Below, one piece after another: positions 43,036-48,680 of a stretch of 48,680 bases of DNA. Location: the NCBI GenBank assembly GCA_013152325.1, contig JAADGN010000001.1, positions 1 to 48,680 of the forward strand, read 5' to 3'. Source of the DNA: Chloroflexota bacterium. Its GTDB lineage: Bacteria > Chloroflexota > Anaerolineae > Anaerolineales > Villigracilaceae. The notes beneath the pieces are model-generated. The model saw only the letters and a program-made list of their open reading frames with translations. It had not been told where the DNA came from and made no database searches. How positions within the stretch are numbered: position 1 is the first letter of the stretch; every line of letters begins with the position of its first letter. The translations under genes and the position numbers were made by a program.

Positions 43036-43881
43036 TTACTTGTCCTCAGAATTGCGCAAGAAAATCGCCCAATAGATCGCGGCCACAAAGATCGAACCGC
43101 CCAAAATATTGCCGATCGTGACGGGCAACAAGTTGTTGACGAAAAATGCACTCCACGTCAGCCCGGAGAGATCAAGCCCGGTGCCGGCGGCAAAGGCCGG
43201 ATCAAATGTCTTTATCACCAGGCCAATCGGAATAAAATACATATTCGCCACACTGTGTTCAAACCCGGCTGCCACAAAGGCCGTGATGGGAAAAATAATG
43301 GCCGCGATCTTATCCACCGTGCTGCGGGCGCTGAAGGTCAGCCACACAGCCAGACAAACCAGCGCGTTACAGAGCACTCCCAGCGCGACGGCCTGCCCAA
43401 ACCCCAAGGCGACTTTGCCATTGGCAATGCTCAAGGCCGTTTTCCCAATGCCGCCGCCCCCAAAGGTGTATTGCTGGCTCATAAAGACCAGGATCACCGT
43501 CGCGATAGAGCCGACAAAATTGCCAACGTAGACAATGCCCCAGTTGCGCAGCAAAGCCCTGGTAGTCACCTTTCCGCTGGCCCAGGCCATCACGATCAGG
43601 TTATTGCCCGTGAAGAGTTCCGCGCCGCCCACAATGACCAAAACCAGCCCCAGGCAGAACACCAGACCAACCAACAGCTTTGCCACGCCAAAGGGCAGAA
43701 CCCCGGATGCCCCGGTGGCGACGGTCGTAGCAAAAACGGCGCCCAAAGCGATGAATGCGCCAGCCAGCAGGGCCAGCGCGAACATCCGCAGGACAGATGC
43801 TTCCGCTTTGCGCACACCGATATACTCCGCGCGCCGCGCCATCTCTCCCGGAAGCAAGGCATCAATGCGTAATTCACTCAT
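43036..43881 (-). CDS. Formate/nitrite transporter family channel (FocA/NirC type)
   Basis: 281-residue FNT channel with six helices, forming a pentamer. GAELFTGNNLIVMAW is the first re-entrant (omega) loop signature, NWGIVYVGNFVGSIATVIL follows, and GFEHSVANMYFIPIGLVI with the central pore His is the second. Family members pass formate, nitrite, hydrosulfide or lactate; formate is likely here because folD is downstream. The ATG at 43881 is used because AAAAGGAG lies upstream and MSELRIDALLPGEMARRAEYIG is the usual start. Its promoter region holds a TTGTCTGACAA operator and two CRP/FNR-type boxes. Confidence 0.93.
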   Translation of the reverse strand: MSELRIDALLPGEMARRAEYIGVRKAEASVLRMFALALLAGAFIALGAVFATTVATGASGVLPFGVAKLLVGLVFCLGLVLVIVGGAELFTGNNLIVMAWASGKVTTRALLRNWGIVYVGNFVGSIATVILVFMSQQYTFGGGGIGKTALSIANGKVALGFGQAVALGVLCNALVCLAVWLTFSARSTVDKIAAIIFPITAFVAAGFEHSVANMYFIPIGLVIKTFDPAFAAGTGLDLSGLTWSAFFVNNLLPVTIGNILGGSIFVAAIYWAIFLRNSEDK

Positions 43882-43945
43882 ATGGCTATGATCTCCTTTT
43901 CCAAGTTTGTTCCCCAGCCCACATGTTCTCTGGGCTGACAATAAA

Positions 43946-43956
43946 TTGTCTGACAA
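43946..43956. promoter_or_regulatory. TTGTCWGACAA operator at the formate-channel promoter
   Basis: TTGTCTGACAA, identical to the two copies at the deaminase promoter, 64 bases upstream of the channel gene's ATG. A weak -10 candidate (TACCCT on the minus strand, 43961-43966) would place the start point inside it. Confidence 0.7.
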
Positions 43957-43988
43957 CAAGAGGGTACACCAAGTTTATCGACCCCATA

Positions 43989-44027
43989 AGTGATAATTTT
44001 CACATAATATTGTGACAACAATCACAA
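43989..44027. promoter_or_regulatory. Two tandem CRP/FNR-type boxes upstream of the formate-channel gene
   Basis: AGTGA-N6-TCACA at 43989-44004 and TTGTGA-N6-TCACAA at 44010-44027, the second a perfect match to the CRP half-site pair TGTGA-N6-TCACA. Their centres are 22 bases apart, two helical turns. If transcription starts near 43954-43955, they sit at about -41.5 and -63.5, the standard activator positions. No CRP or FNR gene is in the window. Confidence 0.7.
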
Positions 44028-44063
44028 ATCTCCACTCTCTCCCTGAAACAAACTCCCCCACCC

Positions 44064-45068
44064 CTAGGATGCATCGATGGTCAGCACCGCCTCACCGTTG
44101 AAGCGACTCTCTTTCATGTCGCGCAAGGCCTGGTTCGCATCCTTCAGCGGGTACAAATTCACCGTGGAACGGATGCCAATCTCCGCCGCCAATTGCAGGA
44201 ACTCCGCGCCGTCCTGATAGGTCGCATTCGCCACCGAGCGCAGCGTCCGCTCGCCGTAAATGGTCTGATACGGGAACGAGGGAATATCGCTCATGTGGAT
44301 GGCATTGATCGCGACCGTCCCACCGGGGCGCACAAGCTCCAGCGCCCGGACGGCCAACGCCCCTGCCGGAGCAAAGATCACCGCCCGGTCGAGCAACCTG
44401 CCCGGATCTTGACCTGCCACCCCCGCCCAGACCGCGCCCAAGCCCCGTGCGTGATCCTGGTGTCCCAACGAACGCGTGAACACCGATACGTCGCATCCCC
44501 AATGCCGCAGAACCTGGATGCACAGATGCGCGCTGGCCCCAAACCCGAACAGGCCGACATGCTCTCCCGGCTGAATATCCGCCTTTTTCAGCGAACGGTA
44601 GCCGACAATGCCCGCGCAGAGCAGCGGCGCGGCCTGCTCATCAGAAATGGCATCCGGGATGGGCAGCGCATAGCGCGCTTCAGCCAGCATGTACTCGGCA
44701 TAGCCGCCGTCCACGTGAAAGCCGGTGAACCGCGCCTGTGAGCAGAGGTTCTCCTCGCCGCGGCGGCAGAACTCACATTGACCGCAGGCCTCGTACAACC
44801 AGGGAACGCCCACCCGCGTCCCCAGCGCCGATTCCCTGCCGCCCTCCCCAACCGCATCGATCACGCCCACCACCTGATGCCCCGGCGTGACCGGCAATGC
44901 CGGCGGCTTGATGTCGCCTTCCGCGGTATGCAGGTCCGTGTGGCAGACGCCGCACACGTTGATTTTTATCCGCACCTGCCCCGGCCCGGGTTCGGGAGCG
45001 GATAGGTCAGCAGGTTGAATGGGATTGCGTTCAATGGAAGCCGGTTGATAAAGGCGCATTGCAAACAT
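44064..45068 (-). CDS. Zinc-dependent alcohol dehydrogenase (AdhP/AdhA type)
   Basis: 334-residue medium-chain dehydrogenase. Catalytic zinc ligands are in NVCGVCHTDLHTAEG and TPGHQVVGVID; structural zinc cysteines are in CGQCEFCRRGEENLC. The cofactor loop is GLFGFGASAHLC, a slight departure from the usual GxGxxG. The region DVSVFTRSLGHQDHARGLGAVWAG matches the AdhA-like branch that acts on ethanol or other primary alcohols. It may use NADP or NAD; sequence is not decisive. The start is the ATG at 45068 or 45059. It lies upstream of the formate-channel control region on the same strand, but 182 bases from that gene's start. Confidence 0.94.
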   Translation of the reverse strand: MFAMRLYQPASIERNPIQPADLSAPEPGPGQVRIKINVCGVCHTDLHTAEGDIKPPALPVTPGHQVVGVIDAVGEGGRESALGTRVGVPWLYEACGQCEFCRRGEENLCSQARFTGFHVDGGYAEYMLAEARYALPIPDAISDEQAAPLLCAGIVGYRSLKKADIQPGEHVGLFGFGASAHLCIQVLRHWGCDVSVFTRSLGHQDHARGLGAVWAGVAGQDPGRLLDRAVIFAPAGALAVRALELVRPGGTVAINAIHMSDIPSFPYQTIYGERTLRSVANATYQDGAEFLQLAAEIGIRSTVNLYPLKDANQALRDMKESRFNGEAVLTIDAS

Positions 45069-45100
45069 GGTTCATACACTGCCTTTCCTGTAGCGCGTTA

Positions 45101-46396
45101 CTAATTCCTGATCACCCCGCGAATGCCATCGGCCGTCAACTCGTGCAGAACAACATCGTCCACCCGGTTCCACCTCGGCTCGGATGCATACGCATTGATG
45201 CGGATGTAATTGTCCGTCAAACCGCTCATCAGCCAACCCTGCGAACCGTTCTCCCGCACCGACTCCCACAACACAGACCGCGTCTGTCCGAGAAAGCCGC
45301 GTCGGTAAGATGCGCCCATTTCACTGAAGGCCTGCCGCAAGGCGGCGTTGCGTTCCTTGCGGATTTTCTTCGGAACGTGATTCTTCATGCGCGCCGCAGG
45401 CGTGCCCTCACGCGGTGAATAGGTGAAGACGTGTCCGCCCGCAAAATTCATCTCGCGCACAAAGGCCAGTGTCTCGGCAAATTCGTCGTCCGTTTCGCCG
45501 GGGAAACCGGCTATTACGTCGGTGGTGATGGCCGCGTCCGGCATGACAGCGCGCGCCGCGGCGACCAACTCGCGGAACGACTCGCGCGTGGTGTGACGGC
45601 GCATCCGCCGCAGCACCGCCTCGCTGCCCGATTGCAGCGGCAGGTGCAGGTGACGACACAGACGCGGATCCTCCCACAGCGTGAAGAAATCGGCGTCCAG
45701 ATCCCAGGGCTCCAGCGACGAGAGCCGCAAACGCGGCACGTCTGTCTGCGCCAGAATGGATTCGACCAAATGGCGCAGGGGCAGGCCCGAACTTGCGTCG
45801 GGCGTCGCCGAGCCGTCCCGGCCCCACGAACCGAGGTGGACGCCCGTCAGCACGATCTCGCGCGTCCCGCCATCCAGGGCAGACCGAACGTCTGCGATCA
45901 CGTCGTCAACGGAACGGGAACGTCCTTCCCCGCGCGCCACGGTCGTGATGCAAAAAGTGCACGCGTTGTCGCAGCCATCCTGCACCTTGATGAAGGCGCG
46001 TGTGCGCGCCCGCAGACCGGGCAACGGCTGGCGGGCGATCGGTTCCAGTTCAAAAGACTCGGGGGAAATATCCAACAGGTCAGCGACCAGCGACTCTTTC
46101 CTGTCGTTGACGATCACACGCCGGACATTGGGCAGCGCGGCAGCTTTCCCTGGCTCCATCGTCGCCCAACAACCGGTCGCGATGATGTCTTCCACGCCCG
46201 CGCGGGCCGCGCCCCGGATTTTCGCACGCGAATCGGACGCAGCCTCGGAGGTGACCGTACAGGTGTTGACCACGGCCACGTCCGCCTGCGCCGCCTCGCC
46301 AACGATCTCGTGCCCGGCAGCGCGGAATTGACGGGCCATATTTTCAATTTCGGATTGGTTGAGACGACAACCGATGGTATCAAGGAATATCTTCAT
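45101..46396 (-). CDS. MtaB-type tRNA 2-methylthio-N6-threonylcarbamoyladenosine methylthiotransferase
   Basis: 431-residue radical SAM methylthiotransferase. The N-terminal domain holds three cluster cysteines (TIGCRLNQSEIE, VVNTCTVTSEA, IATGCWATMEP). The radical SAM core is QDGCDNACTFCITTVARGEGRSR, followed by ITTDVIAGFPGETDDEF and a C-terminal TRAM-like part. GCRLNQSE with CTFC fits the MtaB/YqeV group rather than MiaB. The enzyme adds methylthio groups to t6A37 of ANN-decoding tRNAs. No ribosome-binding site is clear at the ATG. It sits 33 bases after the lipoprotein gene on the same strand. Confidence 0.93.
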   Translation of the reverse strand: MKIFLDTIGCRLNQSEIENMARQFRAAGHEIVGEAAQADVAVVNTCTVTSEAASDSRAKIRGAARAGVEDIIATGCWATMEPGKAAALPNVRRVIVNDRKESLVADLLDISPESFELEPIARQPLPGLRARTRAFIKVQDGCDNACTFCITTVARGEGRSRSVDDVIADVRSALDGGTREIVLTGVHLGSWGRDGSATPDASSGLPLRHLVESILAQTDVPRLRLSSLEPWDLDADFFTLWEDPRLCRHLHLPLQSGSEAVLRRMRRHTTRESFRELVAAARAVMPDAAITTDVIAGFPGETDDEFAETLAFVREMNFAGGHVFTYSPREGTPAARMKNHVPKKIRKERNAALRQAFSEMGASYRRGFLGQTRSVLWESVRENGSQGWLMSGLTDNYIRINAYASEPRWNRVDDVVLHELTADGIRGVIRN

Positions 46397-46429
46397 ACTT
46401 TTAACTTGCGCCTGCGGGAGGCTCTCATC

Positions 46430-47083
46430 TTACGGCGCGATCACCACAAAATTATCGAAAACCACATCCACCCCCGCTTCGTCAAACGTCCCGGCCAGCA
46501 GGCCGACGTCGCCATCGGGGAAATCGGCATCCTGGGCCAGCGCAACCGGCTGATCGTTGACGAAAAACCGCAGCGTACTGCCCACACATTCGACGCGCAG
46601 GTGGTTGATCGCCAGCCCCTTTTCAATCGCCGGCGAGTATTGCATCTCCGCCTGGCCAAGCAGGGAACGCTGGCCGTCCTTGACTTTGCCAATCGCATAA
46701 TAGCCATCGCTGCTGATGACGGAGAAATAATAGTTCTGCGCATCGCGGTAACGGCAGATCAAACCGATGCGATTCTCGTCCGGACCGGCGAATTTCAGCG
46801 TGTCGGCCTCGAGGCGCACATCCCTGAAGTCCAGGCCGGGTGTGGACCAATAATCGTGGCGCGGCGCGCTGACAAAAATCCGGAAGCCGCCGCCATCGTA
46901 ATCCATGACGCCGCCCTCGTTGGCAAGACGCGTCCAGCCGTTCGTCCGCGCCGAGAAGTCATCCTCGAACAGGACCTCGCCCGGCTGCGTCGTCAGCCCG
47001 GCAAAGTACGCAGACTGACAGGCCAGCATGGTCATGGTCAGGACAATGACGATGGCGCGTTTGGTAGTCATTCGGAGCATCAC
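46430..47083 (-). CDS. Lipoprotein with concanavalin-like (DUF1080/LamG-type) domain
   Basis: About 217 residues. A signal peptide with lipobox (KRAIVIVLTMTMLACQS) is followed by a single beta-sandwich domain: VLFEDDFSARTNGWTRL...VRLEADTLKFAGPDENRIGLICRYRDAQNYYFSVISSDGYYAIGKVKDG, and LRFFVNDQPVALAQDADFPDGDVGLLAGTFDEAGVDVVFDNFVV at the C-terminus. This matches the pattern of sugar-binding or hydrolase-associated lectin-like domains; no catalytic residue is evident. The start is the GTG at 47083 or the ATG at 47080, since a TAGAAT lies six bases before the GTG and no ribosome-binding site exists; the ATG at 47071 is less likely. It is followed by mtaB. Confidence 0.85.
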   Translation of the reverse strand: MMLRMTTKRAIVIVLTMTMLACQSAYFAGLTTQPGEVLFEDDFSARTNGWTRLANEGGVMDYDGGGFRIFVSAPRHDYWSTPGLDFRDVRLEADTLKFAGPDENRIGLICRYRDAQNYYFSVISSDGYYAIGKVKDGQRSLLGQAEMQYSPAIEKGLAINHLRVECVGSTLRFFVNDQPVALAQDADFPDGDVGLLAGTFDEAGVDVVFDNFVVIAP

Positions 47084-47089
47084 AATCCA

Positions 47090-47095
47090 ATTCTA
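47090..47095 (-). promoter_or_regulatory. -10 element, predicted leaderless promoter
   Basis: TAGAAT on the minus strand, exactly six bases before the GTG at 47083. It lies in the short gap after the TPR gene, giving the lipoprotein (and maybe mtaB) a separate leaderless transcript. Confidence 0.5.
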
Positions 47096-47112
47096 TCAGA
47101 GAGACCGGGCTC

Positions 47113-48525
47113 TCAGCGGAAGAACTGATCCAGCATTTGCTGTGCCTGCTGGCCAACCAAATCTCCGCCAGACAGATCGCGCGCGCGCAGGAGGTGATCG
47201 TAGGCCAACGCTTGCTGTCCGTTCCGCAAGTAAAGCATGGCCAGATGCAAATGCGCCGACGCCAGCTCCGGCGCGATCTTCAACGCGCGCGACAGTCTTT
47301 TCTCGGCTTCATCCAATTGATTTAAATCCAGGTAAACCCAGCCCAGAACGTCCAACGCCCGCGGATCATCAGCCGCAAATTGGACAGCCTTCTGGGCGGC
47401 AGGCAAGCCGACCTCGACGAGCTGCACACTGTGCTGCACACAAAAGACGGCCAACAGCCGCCAATAAAGCGATGACTCGGGTTCAAGTTCGACCGCGCGC
47501 TGATAAGCCGCCAGCGCCGGCGGCAAATCACCGGATTGGGCATAGATGTCGCCCAGCGCGGCCTGCCAGGCAGGATTCTCCGGCTCCAACGCGGCCGCGG
47601 CCTGGAATTCGGCCAACGCGCGCGCGGTCTCGCCCTGACGCTGCCAATAAAGGCCTCGCAAAGAGCGCACCAGGACTGAATCGGGATCGAGCTCCAGCGC
47701 CCGCGCCAACTCGGACGAGCCATCCCCTCCCAGGTGCTGCTGCGCCTCCCCCAGCCAGGCCCAGGCGACGGCGCTCTCAGGGTCGGCCTGGGCGGCGCGA
47801 CGAAAGGCATCCGCGGCCAGTTCCCACTCCTGCACCAACGCCAGCGCGCGGCCGGAGATGACGAATTGTCCCGCCGGGTCTGATTCGAGCAGGGACAGGT
47901 TGAGACCGGTGCGCAAAGTCTGGACAACGGGATCATACTCCGGGTCCAGGCGCGATGCGAAAACCAATTCGGACAGCGCGTCCTGCGGCGAGGAGATCGT
48001 CAGCAGCAGGCCGAGACGGTAATGTCCAGCCGCGTCGCCAGGCTGATACAGCAGCCAGCCGCGCAGGGCATCCTCTTCGGCAGCCTTGTCCCCAAGAAGG
48101 TAATAGGCTCCAGCCAGCCGCCCGTACAACTCCGCCGACGGATTGCCCGCCGAGAAAGCCGCCTGCCAGGCCGTCAGCGCGGCCTCCAGATCGCCAGTCT
48201 GCTGATAGGCGTCGCCGAGGGCAACCAAGCCTTCCGTGGAAAGCGCGGCGCGGGACCGGGCTTCTTCCAGCAGACGTCGCGCCTCGGCAGCGTCGCCGCC
48301 GGAGAGCGCGGCGCGGCCGGCCGGCTCCCACAGATCCGCACGCCAGGGGAGCCGCGCTGCCGCCAACGCGTAGTATTCGGCAGCCTGCGCGTAACGTCCC
48401 TCGGCGGCGGCCTGGCGGGCCTGGCTCGCGTCCCATTGGCCGGCCAGCAAGCGCGGCGCAACGACCAGCGCGAACAAGCCGGACAGAATCAGGGGGACGT
48501 AAACCGCAGGTCGGAGAGAACGCAT
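47113..48525 (-). CDS. TPR-repeat protein with N-terminal membrane anchor
   Basis: 470 residues. One N-terminal hydrophobic segment (YVPLILSGLFALVVAPRLLAG) anchors it; the rest is about ten tetratricopeptide-like repeats, seen as recurring A..A..G....A...Y..A....P patterns such as GRYAQAAEYYALAAARLPWRADLWEPAGRAAL and GDLEAALTAWQAAFSAGNPSAELYGRLAGAYY. It is a scaffold-type protein facing the outside or cytoplasm; no partner is obvious. A TATAAT is found 14 bases before the ATG. Its stop is only 17 bases from the -10 element of the next gene. Confidence 0.9.
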   Translation of the reverse strand: MRSLRPAVYVPLILSGLFALVVAPRLLAGQWDASQARQAAAEGRYAQAAEYYALAAARLPWRADLWEPAGRAALSGGDAAEARRLLEEARSRAALSTEGLVALGDAYQQTGDLEAALTAWQAAFSAGNPSAELYGRLAGAYYLLGDKAAEEDALRGWLLYQPGDAAGHYRLGLLLTISSPQDALSELVFASRLDPEYDPVVQTLRTGLNLSLLESDPAGQFVISGRALALVQEWELAADAFRRAAQADPESAVAWAWLGEAQQHLGGDGSSELARALELDPDSVLVRSLRGLYWQRQGETARALAEFQAAAALEPENPAWQAALGDIYAQSGDLPPALAAYQRAVELEPESSLYWRLLAVFCVQHSVQLVEVGLPAAQKAVQFAADDPRALDVLGWVYLDLNQLDEAEKRLSRALKIAPELASAHLHLAMLYLRNGQQALAYDHLLRARDLSGGDLVGQQAQQMLDQFFR

Positions 48526-48539
48526 ATCTTGTCTTGGAT

Positions 48540-48545
48540 ATTATA
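48540..48545 (-). promoter_or_regulatory. -10 element of the TPR gene
   Basis: TATAAT on the minus strand, 14 bases before the ATG at 48525, implying a leader of only about seven bases. No Shine-Dalgarno is visible. Confidence 0.45.
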
Positions 48546-48620
48546 TGCTGATTGGGGCCAATATCATTTGTCAATTTATTTCTAGCCACCGGATACTTTT
48601 GGACGACAAGCCCCTGTGGT

Positions 48621-48673
48621 GTCCGACAGTTGAACTGTCGGACATCGCCAGCCATTCGGCGGACTAAAGTCCG
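48621..48673. repeat. REP-like paired stem-loops at the window edge
   Basis: A perfect ten-pair stem (GTCCGACAGT-TGA-ACTGTCGGAC) is followed by CGGACT-AA-AGTCCG. The second unit resembles the GCGACT-AAA-AGTCGC unit at 4397, so it is a third member of the same family type. The element may continue beyond the window. Confidence 0.6.
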
Positions 48674-48680
48674 GCCTCAG

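Noticed and set aside
45431-47128. 565-residue plus-strand ORF
   Set aside because: Antisense to mtaB and the lipoprotein gene; its composition is that of a shadow frame.

Overview
The window looks like a chromosomal segment of a bacterium from the Anaerolineae/Chloroflexota. This is an inference from overall gene style, high GC, protein features and many short stem-loop spacers; no rRNA or marker gene proves it. No tRNA, rRNA, CRISPR array, integrase or transposase was found. The annotation rests on reading the sequence and the ORF track, without database searches.

Layout. (1) 1-4.5 kb: mostly plus-strand housekeeping and stress genes: DNA polymerase IV (dinB), a GyrI-like protein, a YjbQ protein, a small membrane protein, a fluoride riboswitch with crcB, a DUF6504-like gene (minus) and a PspC protein. 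(2) 4.5-10.1 kb: a minus-strand ABC-2 export operon (TetR regulator, permease, HlyD adaptor, two ATPases, an inserted nucleotidyltransferase) behind a sigma70-type promoter with a palindromic operator. (3) 10.2-12.1 kb: a plus-strand thiolase and PlsC acyltransferase pair. (4) 12.1-20.5 kb, minus strand: dihydropyrimidinase/hydantoinase, an unknown gene, a fold-type II PLP enzyme, a PatB-like C-S lyase, a glycosyltransferase, an AI-2E transporter and a threonine synthase-like protein. (5) 20.7-39.1 kb, minus strand: molybdenum hydroxylase (fused FeS/Mo chain plus FAD subunit), a BMP-type nucleoside ABC transporter, a frameshifted membrane protein, carbamate kinase, two unusual carbamoyltransferases, a GntR/UTRA regulator, adenine deaminase and an 8-oxoguanine deaminase-like amidohydrolase. 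(6) 39.4-48.7 kb: a lipoprotein with SH3-like region, an MFS transporter, FolD, a stand-alone Lrp ligand-binding domain, a formate/nitrite channel, an alcohol dehydrogenase, an MtaB-like radical SAM protein, a lipoprotein and a TPR protein.

How they work together. Regions 4-6 read as a dispersed purine-catabolism locus: nucleoside/base import, deamination of adenine and oxidised guanine, molybdenum hydroxylase chemistry on the oxopurine, ring opening by a cyclic amidohydrolase, and energy recovery as carbamoyl phosphate to ATP via carbamate kinase, with one-carbon units handled by FolD and a formate channel. The gene set resembles the E. coli yge/ygf/ssnA/xdhD region and the related anaerobic purine-degradation clusters, but ygeX, ygeY and ygfK are not in the window, and an unusual 488-residue PLP enzyme is present. 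The most interesting signal is non-coding: the palindrome TTGTCWGACAA occurs at the predicted start sites of three separate transcription units (PLP enzyme; deaminases-gntR-carbamoyltransferases; formate channel-FolD). The deaminase promoter is bracketed by two copies, and the formate-channel promoter also has two CRP/FNR-type boxes 22 bp apart. This suggests one regulon, probably controlled by the GntR protein encoded inside it.

A second non-coding theme is four genes with the arrangement TA(T/G)AAT, six bases, then the start codon, and no ribosome-binding site, which predicts leaderless mRNAs.
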